This document shows positions 34,491-42,920 of a DNA stretch of 64,000 nucleotides, in pieces (the stretch's first letter is position 1; every line of letters starts with the position of its first letter). The notes under the pieces were generated by a model. The model was given only the letters and a program-made list of their open reading frames with translations, had not been told where the DNA came from and searched no databases. Where the stretch lies: the NCBI GenBank assembly GCA_049324875.1, contig JBMONC010000057.1, forward strand, positions 17,238-81,237. The letters are read 5' to 3'. Source of the stretch: JAWLHU01 sp049324875 (GTDB taxonomy: Bacteria; Bacillota; Sulfobacillia; Symbiobacteriales; Symbiobacteriaceae). The position numbers and the translations under genes are program-made.

Positions 34491-35195
34491 ATGGTGAGAC
34501 GACTGCAGGCTGCCTTTCAGGAGCGGCTGAACCGGTTCGTCGCCCGGGTCCAGCTCCCCAACGGCGAGGAGCGCCTGGTCCACGTGGCCTCCTCGGGGCG
34601 GATGGCGGAGGTTCTGATCCCCGGGGCGCCAGCGGTGGTGGAGCTGTCCGAGGCCGGGCCGGAGCGGAAGACCGCCGGCCGGTTGCTGATGGTGCAGGCG
34701 GGGGATACCTGGGTCTCGGTGGACACCTCGGTCCCCGGGCGGCTCTTCCGGCGGGCGGTGGCGGAGGGCCGGTTGGCCCCGTTTGCCGGCTACAGCCAGA
34801 TCCGTCCCGAGTACCCCTACGGCCAGAGCCGGATCGATTTCCTGCTGACCGGCGAGGGGCTTCCCCCGTGCCTGGTGGAGGTGAAGTCGGTCACCTCGGT
34901 GCTGGTCGATCCGGATGGCACCCGGGTCGCCCGCTTCCCCGATGCCCCCACCGCCCGCGGGGCCAAGCACCTGCACGAACTGGTGCAGGCCCGGAATTCC
35001 GGGTACCGCACGGCGGTCTGCTTTGTGGTGCAGCGGGCGGATGCGGAGGCCTTTGGGCCGTACGAGGAGATCGACCCGGACTTCGGCGAGAGCCTGCGGA
35101 GCGCTGCCCGCGCCGGAGTGGAGGTCTATGCGCTCCTGGCCCACATCACCCCCGACGAGGTGGGGCTGGGGGAGCCCCTGCCGCTGCGGCTCTAG
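34491..35195 (+). CDS. sfsA: SfsA family DNA/RNA nuclease-like protein
   Basis: The 234-residue protein has the SfsA plan: an N-terminal OB-like half (RFVARVQLPNGEERLVHVAS) and a C-terminal PD-(D/E)xK nuclease-like half with SRIDFLL and LVEVKSVT, followed by FPDAPTARGAKHLHEL. SfsA was named as a sugar-fermentation stimulator and later assigned nuclease activity. ATG 34491 follows GGGAGG by 6 bases; the in-frame extension overlapping the ATPase gene is not homologous. Its position directly behind a HerA-like ATPase is notable. Confidence 0.9.
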   Translation: MVRRLQAAFQERLNRFVARVQLPNGEERLVHVASSGRMAEVLIPGAPAVVELSEAGPERKTAGRLLMVQAGDTWVSVDTSVPGRLFRRAVAEGRLAPFAGYSQIRPEYPYGQSRIDFLLTGEGLPPCLVEVKSVTSVLVDPDGTRVARFPDAPTARGAKHLHELVQARNSGYRTAVCFVVQRADAEAFGPYEEIDPDFGESLRSAARAGVEVYALLAHITPDEVGLGEPLPLRL

Positions 35196-35284
35196 ACGCC
35201 GCGGGCGGTATGTGAGACCCGGGGAGGGCGCAGGCTAACACAGGGAGGCCGCCCGTTGGAGGGGGCCTCCCCACGCGAGGAGGG

Positions 35285-37036
35285 ATGGTGGTGCGGATTC
35301 GGCCCTGGAGTGAGATGGCGGCCCTCCTGGAGCGGATGGATGGGAAGGGCTACCCTGCCTACCGGGAGGTGACCGGCGGATGGAGCCTGCCCATCGCCCC
35401 CGGGGTGCAGGCGGAACTCTGGATCGACCGGGTTCAGCCCGACCCCTTCGCGCCGCCGAGCCGGTTGCGCCTGCGGCTGACCGCCGGCGCCGTGGGCCTG
35501 CCGGAGTGGGCGGTGCGCTCCCCGCTCCGCCGGATGGCCGCGGCTGACTTCTTCGGGCGGGCCTTCGACCGGGCGCTGCGCCGGGCGGGCCGGGTGGCTG
35601 GCGGGACCGGCAACAGCGGGGTGCTGGAGATCGACGTCGGCGGTGCCGAGATCCTGGACCGGACCGCCGCCCGGGTGACGGCAGACGGACTGGAGCTGCG
35701 CTTCGGCGCCGGGCTGCCCGCCGAGGGGCGCCGGGTGCTGGGCCGGGCTGCCGCACGGCTCCTCGGTACGACCCTGCCGGAGGCGGTCCAGAGCTCCGTC
35801 CTCGCCGGGGTCTGGTCGGCGGAGGCGCTCCAGGCCCACCTGATCGCGGCGGAGGACCACGCCTACCTGCAGGAGGCGCTGCCGGGCCTCGGCCTCGTCG
35901 CCTTCGTGGCCGACGGGGCGGTCCTGCCCAGGGCGACCGGAGTCAGCCAGCAGCCGCTGGCCGGGGCGATCCCGTGGCGGGCGCCCGCCGACCTGGCGGT
36001 GGAGGTGGACCTTCCCGGCGCCGGCCGGGTGCGCGGCACCGGCATCCCCGAGGGGATCACCCTGATTGTCGGGGGCGGCTACCATGGCAAGTCGACCCTG
36101 CTCCGAGCCCTGGAGCGGGGCGTCTACCCGCATGTGCCGGGCGATGGGCGGGAGCGGGTCGTGACCCGGGCCGATGCCTGGAAGCTGCGGGCGGAAGATG
36201 GCCGGAGCGTCAGCGCCGTCGATATCTCCGGCTTTATCGGCCGGCTGCCCGGCGGCACCGACACCCGGCGGTTCAGCACCGAAGCGGCCAGCGGCTCGAC
36301 CAGCATGGCCTCCAATCTGGTGGAGGCGCTGGAGGCGGGCTCCCGCCTGCTGCTGATCGACGAGGACACCGCCGCCAGCAACTTCCTCACCCGCGACGCC
36401 CGCATGCAGGCACTGGTCCCCCGGGCGATCGAACCGATCACCCCCCTGATCGACCGCATCCGCTCCCTGCACCGTGACCTGGGCGTCTCCACGGTGATGG
36501 TGGTGGGCGGTGCCGGCGATTATCTGGATGTGGCCGATCAGGTGATCCTGATGGAGTCCTATCAGCCCCGGGTTGTGACGGCAGAGGCCCGGGTAGTCGC
36601 CGCCCGCATGCCGACGGGGCGGCAGAGCGAGGCCCCCGACCCCCTGCGCCCCCCGGCGCCGCGCCGGGCAGACCCGGGATCGCTGACCCCGGACCGGGAC
36701 GGCCGCCGGGCCAAGCTCGCGGCCGCGGGCACAGCGGAGCTGACCCTGGGCCGGCATCGCATCAATCTGGGCGGACTGGAGCAGCTGGTGGACGCATCAC
36801 AGGTCCGGGCGATCGGAGCGGCCCTGCTCTGGTGCCTCCAGGCCGGCCACCTGGCCCGGCTCGGGCTGAGGGAGGCCCTGGCTGCCGCCCTGGCTCAGGC
36901 TGACCAGGAGGGGCTGGAGGCCTGGGTAGGCGGCGAACCGGTCGGCAACCTGGCCCGGCCGCGGCTGCTGGAGATGGCCGCCGCCCTCAACCGGATCCGC
37001 GGCCTGCGGGCCGCACAGATTCGGTCGCCGGAGTGA
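35285..37036 (+). CDS. ABC-ATPase domain protein (PF09818/MRB1590-like)
   Basis: The protein of about 583 residues matches the predicted ABC-class ATPase family. It has an N-terminal domain, then Walker A in GGGYHGKSTLL near residue 262, an unusual signature region FSTEAASGSTSMASN, Walker B LLLIDEDTAASNF near residue 358, and a C-terminal helical region. The trypanosomal relative MRB1590 binds RNA; bacterial members are uncharacterised. ATG 35285 lies almost on top of the GAGGAGGG site, so the in-frame GTG at 35291 (7-base spacing) may be the true start. The stop is 1 base from the convergent LuxR-type gene. Confidence 0.85.
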   Translation: MVVRIRPWSEMAALLERMDGKGYPAYREVTGGWSLPIAPGVQAELWIDRVQPDPFAPPSRLRLRLTAGAVGLPEWAVRSPLRRMAAADFFGRAFDRALRRAGRVAGGTGNSGVLEIDVGGAEILDRTAARVTADGLELRFGAGLPAEGRRVLGRAAARLLGTTLPEAVQSSVLAGVWSAEALQAHLIAAEDHAYLQEALPGLGLVAFVADGAVLPRATGVSQQPLAGAIPWRAPADLAVEVDLPGAGRVRGTGIPEGITLIVGGGYHGKSTLLRALERGVYPHVPGDGRERVVTRADAWKLRAEDGRSVSAVDISGFIGRLPGGTDTRRFSTEAASGSTSMASNLVEALEAGSRLLLIDEDTAASNFLTRDARMQALVPRAIEPITPLIDRIRSLHRDLGVSTVMVVGGAGDYLDVADQVILMESYQPRVVTAEARVVAARMPTGRQSEAPDPLRPPAPRRADPGSLTPDRDGRRAKLAAAGTAELTLGRHRINLGGLEQLVDASQVRAIGAALLWCLQAGHLARLGLREALAAALAQADQEGLEAWVGGEPVGNLARPRLLEMAAALNRIRGLRAAQIRSPE

Positions 37037-37037
37037 C

Positions 37038-39884
37038 TCAGACCAGTCCGTGCCGGGAGGCGTAGACCGCCAGCGCCGCCCGGTTGGAGACGCTGACCTT
37101 GTTGAAGATGTTCCGCAGATGCGCATCCACCGTGCGGTGGGAGATGTAGAGCTGTGCCGCGATCTCCCGGTCGGTCAGACCACGGGCGACCAACCGCACC
37201 ACCTCCGCTTCTCGTTCGGTCAGGCCGTCCGGCAGGGGGCTCCCTCCGGCCTGTTGGCTCACCGGCCCCCTGGGGATGGACTCCAGCAGCGCCGCAGCCT
37301 GCTCCGCCAGCGGGGTGGCCTTCAGCTCCTCGAACCTCTGCCTGGCCTCCTCCAGCCCCTCCCGCACCCCGGGCTCCTGCGGAAAGTGACGGGCGAGGGC
37401 GAGCTGGGCCAGGGCGGCTTCGTAGGGGATGCGGCACCGCTGTGCGAGGGCAAGCGACTTCCGCAGGTACTCCAGCCCCTGGGCGGGGCGGCGGAGTGCT
37501 ACGGCCAGCTCCCCCAGCAGCCGGTGGGCCGTGAGCACCGAGAGCATGGTCTGCCGCTCCTCCGCCAGCGCCAGCGCACGGGAGGCTTCGCCCCAGGCCG
37601 CCTCCGGGTTGCCCGCCCGGTGGTGCCACTCCGCCCAGGTCAGGGCGAGCAACGCGGGGTCCGGCATGATCCGGCGCTGGGCGAACCAGCGGTCGGCCGA
37701 TTCCAGCCAGGCCTTCGCCCCCGCCAGGTTCCCCTCGGCCATCTGCAGGCGGGCGTGGGCCAGGTGGTTGTAGATGAACTGCCCGATCACCATGGGCGGC
37801 GGATCATCTGCCGGGGAGTAGGGCGGAGCCGCCTCCAACACCCGCCTCGCATGGGCGGTATCGCCCCCCGCCAGGTCGAGGAGAACCGCCAGGTACCGCC
37901 ACATGACCACATCGGGCGGATTCGGCTGGTCCAACCAGGCCCGGAGGTGATGGCGCGCCCGGTCCCACTCGCCGCGCAGGTAGAGGTAGGTGGTGAGGAT
38001 CGAGGCTCCGGGCCCCAGCCAGGCGAAGTCCATGCGCTCCCGGGCTGTGGCCTCCAGGTCGGCCAGCCGCTCGGCCAGCCTGTCCAGCTCCTCAGCCCGA
38101 TCCAGTTGGTGGTGGACCATGGCCAGCAGGCAGTTCAGCCCCGCTGCAAGGCCAGGCCGGTACTGATGGGTGCGCAGGGCCAGCTCCATCTGCTCCTGGA
38201 GCATGGGCAAGGCCTCGCTGATCCGGCCCGCAAGCAGGTGGAGCCAGCCCGCCAGGCCCAACACCACTAGCCTCCCCACATCGGATGCTGCGGCGGTGTG
38301 CCGGTCTCGGACCAGGGCCAAGGCCTCTTCCAGCCGCCCGCCGGCCGCCAGGAACTCGGCCCGGAAGAGCACCGCTCGGGGGAAGCCCATCACCCCGCCG
38401 AAGAGATCCGCCTCCAGCTTCTGATAGAGGGGATCGGCCTGAAGCCGCTCCTCCTCCGCCTCCAACTCGTCCAGCAGCGGGGGCAGGCGCGGATCCCCCT
38501 GCTGCCACATCTGGATCCCGATCACGTAGCGGAGCCAGGTGGCCACCGCGGGATGGGGGGCAAGCTGCAGCCCTTCCTCCCACAACCGGCGAGCCTCCTC
38601 CTTGTGGGGGAACCGAATCGCCGCGCCCAGTTTCAGGAGGGCCTCCGCCCGGCGCTCATGGCCGTCGGGCATCAGCTCCAGGGCCGCCCGGTACCGCTCG
38701 GCGGCCCTGGCCGGGGCATAGAGTCGGAGGGCGTGGTCTCCTGCCTCCATCAGGGCGTCACAGGCGCGGGGATCCCCCGCCTGGGTCAGGTGGTATGCCA
38801 GCAGGTCGGGGTCGCCCGTTCGGGAGGCCATGAGCGCTTCGGCCACCCGGCCATGGAGACGGCGCAGCCTGGGCGCCAGCAAGGGGGCCAGCAGGGCCTC
38901 ACGCACCAGGGCATGATCGAACGCCAGTTGGTCGGAGGCCCCGGCCACCGACCGGATTACATGGAGGGCTGAGGCCTGCTCCAGGGCGTCCAGCAGGGCA
39001 TCCTCCTCGATGCCCGCGACCCGGGCCAGCAGGTCGTAGGTAAAGCGCTCCCCGATGACCGCTGCGCACTGCAGCAACTCGTAGGCCCCGGGGGTCAGGG
39101 CGGAGAGGCGCCGGTCTATCGCCTGCTGAACCGTCTCCGGCAGCAGCGCCGGGTCCGCGGGGATCTCACCCCCCCGGAGCGCTGCCGCCAGCAGCTCCCG
39201 CACGAAGAAGGGGTTCCCTCCGGTCCGCTGGTGGAGCCGTCTGGCTACCTCACCGGCGGCCGGGGCCCTTGTCAGGGCGGCCGCCACCCACTGCTCCACG
39301 GCCTCCGGCCCCAGCCGGTCCAGGAAGATCCGCTGTGCGCCCAGCCGCTCCAGTTCGGGCAGCACCGTCCAGAGGGGGTGCTTCCGGTGAAGGGTGTCGG
39401 TCCGGTAGGTGGCCACCACCAGCAGCCGGGTGCGCTGCAGGCGGCGGGCGGCGGCCTGGAGCAGATCCAGGGAGGAGGCGTCCGCCCACTGGATGTCCTC
39501 CAGGGCCAGCAGGAGCGGCTGGCCCAGCCCGCCCAGGCTGGAGATGAGCCCCATGGCGATCTCCTGCGGGCTCCACGGGCCGGGTACGGGTCCGAACGGG
39601 CGGGGGAGCAGCTGCGTGTCCAACTCGGTCTGCTGCCGCAGATCGGCCAGCGCCTCCAGCCAGGGCCCGAAGGTGGGGGTCTCGCCCAGACCCGCGCAGT
39701 AGCCCCATCCCGAGAGGGCGAAGCCTGCCTGCTGCACAAGCGCAGAAAGCAGGGTGGACTTGCCTATCCCTGCTTCTCCCGCGATCAGCACCAGACCTCC
39801 CCTTCCGGCGGAGGCCGCCACACCTAGTTCAAGCAGTCGCTCCTGTTCCTGCTCCCGTCCAATCAGGACCGTTGGATTGGCCAC
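37038..39884 (-). CDS. Large ATP-binding LuxR-family regulator (LAL/MalT-type)
   Basis: The 948-residue protein has an N-terminal STAND-type ATPase with Walker A GEAGIGKST at residues 36-44 and a Walker B-like LLLALEDIQWAD. A long helical TPR-like sensor region follows (about 400-870), then a C-terminal LuxR helix-turn-helix (LTEREAEVVRLVARGLTDRE and HRTVDAHLRNIFNKV). Such regulators are activated by ligand or protein binding plus ATP. GTG 39884 starts MANPTVLIGREQE, the usual AAA entry; upstream in-frame sequence lies inside the neighbouring gene in another frame. The inducer is unknown. It follows a sigma factor and a nitrilase-like gene on the same strand. Confidence 0.9.
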   Translation of the reverse strand: MANPTVLIGREQEQERLLELGVAASAGRGGLVLIAGEAGIGKSTLLSALVQQAGFALSGWGYCAGLGETPTFGPWLEALADLRQQTELDTQLLPRPFGPVPGPWSPQEIAMGLISSLGGLGQPLLLALEDIQWADASSLDLLQAAARRLQRTRLLVVATYRTDTLHRKHPLWTVLPELERLGAQRIFLDRLGPEAVEQWVAAALTRAPAAGEVARRLHQRTGGNPFFVRELLAAALRGGEIPADPALLPETVQQAIDRRLSALTPGAYELLQCAAVIGERFTYDLLARVAGIEEDALLDALEQASALHVIRSVAGASDQLAFDHALVREALLAPLLAPRLRRLHGRVAEALMASRTGDPDLLAYHLTQAGDPRACDALMEAGDHALRLYAPARAAERYRAALELMPDGHERRAEALLKLGAAIRFPHKEEARRLWEEGLQLAPHPAVATWLRYVIGIQMWQQGDPRLPPLLDELEAEEERLQADPLYQKLEADLFGGVMGFPRAVLFRAEFLAAGGRLEEALALVRDRHTAAASDVGRLVVLGLAGWLHLLAGRISEALPMLQEQMELALRTHQYRPGLAAGLNCLLAMVHHQLDRAEELDRLAERLADLEATARERMDFAWLGPGASILTTYLYLRGEWDRARHHLRAWLDQPNPPDVVMWRYLAVLLDLAGGDTAHARRVLEAAPPYSPADDPPPMVIGQFIYNHLAHARLQMAEGNLAGAKAWLESADRWFAQRRIMPDPALLALTWAEWHHRAGNPEAAWGEASRALALAEERQTMLSVLTAHRLLGELAVALRRPAQGLEYLRKSLALAQRCRIPYEAALAQLALARHFPQEPGVREGLEEARQRFEELKATPLAEQAAALLESIPRGPVSQQAGGSPLPDGLTEREAEVVRLVARGLTDREIAAQLYISHRTVDAHLRNIFNKVSVSNRAALAVYASRHGLV

Positions 39885-39960
39885 CCCGCCCCTCTCCCCC
39901 TGAGAACGATTCCAAATCGTCACTCCGGTCAGAGGATTCGACGTGCCCGGAAATCCCCCT

Positions 39961-40793
39961 TCAGCGGATCTCCGCCAGCATGAGAACAGCACCGGATGGA
40001 TCCCGCTCACGGGAGAGCAGCCGTCCGTGAGCCCCAAACAGTGAGGCATCACCTCCCACCGCCACCAGCGATGACCTGCCGGTGGTGGCCAGAAGGCGCA
40101 GGAGCAGGTTGGACGGGGTGAGGCCCCGGGAACGCTGGACCTGCGTGAGCGGGGCGACCAGCAGTTCACGGCGGGGGAGGAGCCAGCGCCCCCAGCCCCG
40201 CCAGTCCAGCCCGGGGCCGAAGCGGGCGAGGGGCGGCGGCCAGACCCGGTTCCGATCGCACCCACCGCGGATGTTCCCGTCGGGGTCGATGGCGAGAAGC
40301 CGGTGGCCAGCCTCAGGACCCTCCAATACGTAGCCGAGGATCAGCCAGAGGCTGAACTGACGCGCCCAGTGTCTCACCCCGGCCAGCCAGGCGTTGTAAC
40401 TCTCCTCCCGCAGGTAGGCATGGTCGGCCGGCAGGAGCGCCAGCTGGGCCCCCCTGCCCGCCGCCCACCGGATCAGAGGCTCATAGCCGGTCAGTACCTG
40501 GTGGGGATCGGCCCCCGGCCCCAGCGCAGGGTGTGCGATGGCGGCTATNNNNNNNNNNNNNNNNNNNNNNNNNNNNNNNNNNNNNNNNNNNNNNNNNNNN
40601 NNNNNNNNNNNNNNNNNNNNNNNNNNNNNNNNNNNNNNNNNNNNNNNNGGTCGGCCGGCAGGAGCGCCAGCTGGGCCCCCCTGCCCGCCGCCCACCGGAT
40701 CAGAGGCTCATAGCCGGTCAGTACCTGGTGGGGATCGGCCCCCGGCCCCAGCGCAGGGTGTGCGATGGCGGCTATGCGGAGGGGTCTGTTCAT
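39961..40793 (-). CDS. Nitrilase-superfamily-like protein interrupted by an assembly gap
   Basis: As given, the gene is split by 100 N and a duplicated 127-bp segment. Removing 40549-40775 restores one 606-base frame (201 residues) from MNRPLRIAAIAHPALG to LMLAEIR. The layout resembles a carbon-nitrogen hydrolase: an N-terminal strand, then QLALLPAD, AWLAGVRHWARQF and ILGYVLEG. However the usual Glu after LP is replaced (LPAD), and I see no convincing Lys and Cys of the triad, so it may be catalytically dead or another alpha-beta-alpha fold. It lies 12 bases after the sigma-factor gene and probably forms an operon with it. Confidence 0.55.
40422..40548. repeat. Left copy of exact 127-bp contig-end duplication
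   Basis: Bases 40422-40548, ending in GCGGCTAT, are identical to 40649-40775. The two copies sit immediately on either side of the N run, in the same orientation and reading the same part of one gene. This is the pattern of two contigs sharing an assembly k-mer overlap, not a biological repeat. Confidence 0.95.
40549..40648. other. Assembly gap (100 N)
   Basis: Exactly 100 N, the conventional length for a gap of unknown size. The flanking 127-bp identity shows the true gap is probably negative (contigs overlap). Confidence 0.97.
40649..40775. repeat. Right copy of exact 127-bp contig-end duplication
   Basis: Second copy of the sequence at 40422-40548, starting at the first base after the N run. 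It should be collapsed with the left copy to restore the interrupted gene. Confidence 0.95.
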
Positions 40794-40805
40794 GGCAGGC
40801 CCCCC

Positions 40806-41348
40806 CTAGACCGCCACGCCCAGCCGGTCTACCTCCTCCCGCATCCGCAGGCGGGCGCGGTGCAGGCGAGACTTGACGGTGCCGATTGAGACGCCCATGC
40901 TCGCGGCCACGTCGGCCAGGCTGCGCCCCTCCAGGTGGCAGTGAACGAAGACCTGCCGGTACCTGTCGGGCAGGCGGGAGAGCAGGTCGGTGACAAGCAG
41001 GCCCGAATCCTGCTCCACCAACTCCGGCGCGGTGACCGGGTCCGGGGTCTGGGAGACCCAGCGGATCAGCGCCTCCGCCCGCTTCCGCCGCCGCCGGAGC
41101 AGATCGATCGCCCGGTTCCGTGTCACCTGATACAGCCAGGTGGAGAAGCGGCTCCGGCTCTCAAAACCGCCCAGGTTGCCGTAGACCTTCACCCAGACAT
41201 CCTGGGCCACATCCATGGCGTCGTCCTTGTTGCCGACAAACCGCAGCGCGATGCGGAAGACCATCCGTTCGTAGGCCTCATATAGCGCTGTAAAGGCTTC
41301 GGGGTTCCCCTGGGCCGCCAGGGCCAGCATCCGGGCATCGGTGGTCAT
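40806..41348 (-). CDS. ECF-type RNA polymerase sigma factor
   Basis: The 180-residue protein has region 2 (LYEAYERMVFRIALRFVGNK, then DAMDVAQDVWVKVY and FSTWLYQVTRNRAIDLLRRR) and region 4 (LPDRYRQVFVHCHLEGRSLADVA and SIGTVKSRLHRARLRMREE), with no sigma 1 or 3 regions, so it belongs to the ECF group. ATG 41348 has GGGAGG 9 bases upstream; the extension to 41426 is not homologous. No anti-sigma factor gene is adjacent: the next gene is the nitrilase-like protein. Its target promoters cannot be read here. Confidence 0.93.
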   Translation of the reverse strand: MTTDARMLALAAQGNPEAFTALYEAYERMVFRIALRFVGNKDDAMDVAQDVWVKVYGNLGGFESRSRFSTWLYQVTRNRAIDLLRRRRKRAEALIRWVSQTPDPVTAPELVEQDSGLLVTDLLSRLPDRYRQVFVHCHLEGRSLADVAASMGVSIGTVKSRLHRARLRMREEVDRLGVAV

Positions 41349-41455
41349 GATTGCCTGCCTCCCTTCCTCTGTGGCCGTGCCACTGAGGCAAGGATACCGA
41401 ATCCGGCGGAAAGGGCCATCTGCCATGTCCCCTAACTTTCTTTTGCGGCTCGGGG

Positions 41456-41469
41456 CCTCCCTAGGGAGG
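41456..41469. promoter_or_regulatory. 14-bp palindrome in the sigma factor/cutC intergenic region
   Basis: CCTCCCTAGGGAGG is a perfect palindrome in the 177-bp divergent spacer, immediately followed by a second small CCTAGG palindrome. It could be an operator for one or both genes, or a small hairpin. No regulator can be assigned. Confidence 0.35.
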
Positions 41470-41525
41470 TTCCCCTAGGCCAGATAGGAGAACTCTCTAC
41501 GACATGAGGGGAGGGAACCCGCCCG

Positions 41526-42227
41526 ATGAGCGTGACGCTCGAAGTGATTGCGGTCACCGTGAATGACGCCGCAGCCGCCGAGGAGGGGGGCGCCGACCGG
41601 CTGGAGGTGGTCGCGAACCTGACCGAGGGGGGCGTCACCCCCAGCGCCGGGGTGATCGCCGCGATCCGCCGTGCCACGCGGCTGCCGATCTACGTCATGA
41701 TCCGCCCCCGAGGCGGCCCGTTTCAGTTCACACCCGCCGAGGTCGATGCCATGGTCACCGACGCCCGCGTGGCCCGGGAGCTGGGCGCCGACGGGCTGGT
41801 GGTGGGAGCGCTCAATCCCGACGGCAGTATCGATCAAGAGGCCCTGATGCGCATCCTGGAGGCCGGGCAGCTCCCAGCAACCTTCCACCGCGCCTTCGAG
41901 GCGCTGAGGGACCCCGTCGGGGCGCTGGACCAGCTCGCCGGGCTGCCGCGGATCGAGCGGGTTCTGACCAGCGGCGGACGTGAGAACCCGGCGGATGCGG
42001 CTGCGGGGCTCCGGCGGCTGGTCCGCCATGACTTCGGCCGGATTGAGGTGATGGTCGGGGGCGGCGTCACCCTCGCCAACGCCGCCCACATCCTGCGGGA
42101 GACCGGGGCCACCGCCCTCCACACCGCCTCGGCCGTGCGTGAACCCCAGTTGCACACCGCCCGTGTCTCGGCTGACCGGGTCCGGCAGATGCGGCTGATC
42201 ATCGACCAGGTGGCGGGCGCCCAATGA
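41526..42227 (+). CDS. cutC: Copper homeostasis protein CutC
   Basis: The 233-residue TIM-barrel protein matches CutC: LEVIAVTVNDAAAAEEGGADRLE, split as LEVIAVTVNDAAAAEEG and GADRLEVVANL, then GGVTPSAGVI, YVMIRPRGG, TFHRAFE, VLTSGG and VMVGGGV. CutC is linked to copper tolerance in older genetic work, but its biochemical role is still debated. The ATG follows GAGGGGAGGG. The gene is monocistronic, closed by a strong hairpin, and divergent from the sigma factor. Confidence 0.93.
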   Translation: MSVTLEVIAVTVNDAAAAEEGGADRLEVVANLTEGGVTPSAGVIAAIRRATRLPIYVMIRPRGGPFQFTPAEVDAMVTDARVARELGADGLVVGALNPDGSIDQEALMRILEAGQLPATFHRAFEALRDPVGALDQLAGLPRIERVLTSGGRENPADAAAGLRRLVRHDFGRIEVMVGGGVTLANAAHILRETGATALHTASAVREPQLHTARVSADRVRQMRLIIDQVAGAQ

Positions 42228-42230
42228 CCG

Positions 42231-42270
42231 CGAGAACCCCCGCTGCGCTCAGGCAGCGGGGGTCTCTCGT
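42231..42270. terminator. Terminator between cutC and the esterase gene
   Basis: CGAGAACCCCCGCTGC and GCAGCGGGGGTCTCTCG form a long GC-rich stem (one bulge) just after the cutC stop, with CGTTAC following. It lies between convergent genes. Confidence 0.8.
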
Positions 42271-42908
42271 TACAGCGGCGCTGTGAGCCACCGCACCAGG
42301 TCCTGAATCTCCTCCGTGCTGATGGAGTGGCCCATGCGGTAGGTCCCCTCGGTCAGATCGGCACCGGCCGACCGGAGTTGGGCCCGCCCCTCGACCGCCA
42401 GGTCGAAGGGGATCGCCGGATCCGCCGTGCCGTGCCCCCAGAAAAAGCGGGTCCCCCTCACCGTCTCGGCAGAGAGCCGGACCGACGGGTGGTCGGCCAG
42501 GAAGCCGCTCAGGTTGATGCAGTGGGCCACCCTCCCGGGGTTGCGCAGGGCGTAGGCCAGGCTCATGGTCCCGCCCTGGGAGAACCCGCCCAGCGCCAGC
42601 GGGCCCGGCTGGACCGGGAGCCGCCCCGGCAGCTCCCGCAGGAACTCCTCCAGGGCCTCCTGGCCGGCGGCAAAGCTCTCCGGCTCGGGGCGGTTGCGGC
42701 CAAGGAACCGGTACCATGCCCATCCCGGCCCATACCCCCAGGGCTGGCCCGGGAAGGGGGCCTGGGGAGCCACCAGGATCATCTCCTCCGGCAGGTAGGG
42801 CCGGAGGCCCATCAGGTCTCCCATGTGGCTGCCCCGGCCGTGGAGCAGCACCACGACCGGCGCCCCGTCTTGCACCTGGCGTGGCAGCCCGATCTCGTAC
42901 TGGAGCAT
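42270..42908 (-). CDS. Phospholipase/carboxylesterase (MhqD-like)
   Basis: The 212-residue alpha/beta hydrolase of the carboxylesterase/phospholipase family has VVVLLHGRGSH, nucleophile elbow LGGFSQGGTMS, acid Asp in GHGTADPAIPF and His in YRMGHSIST. It follows a ring-cleaving dioxygenase-type gene by 12 bases. The same pairing occurs in the Bacillus MhqR regulon (mhqO-mhqD), which answers to quinones and electrophiles, so a role in quinone or catechol detoxification is a context-based inference. Confidence 0.88.
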   Translation of the reverse strand: MLQYEIGLPRQVQDGAPVVVLLHGRGSHMGDLMGLRPYLPEEMILVAPQAPFPGQPWGYGPGWAWYRFLGRNRPEPESFAAGQEALEEFLRELPGRLPVQPGPLALGGFSQGGTMSLAYALRNPGRVAHCINLSGFLADHPSVRLSAETVRGTRFFWGHGTADPAIPFDLAVEGRAQLRSAGADLTEGTYRMGHSISTEEIQDLVRWLTAPL

Positions 42909-42920
42909 TGGCCCGTCCTC

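Noticed and set aside
40422..40775. 127-bp direct repeat as a biological duplication
   Set aside because: The copies abut an N run exactly and repair one reading frame when collapsed, so it is an assembly artefact.
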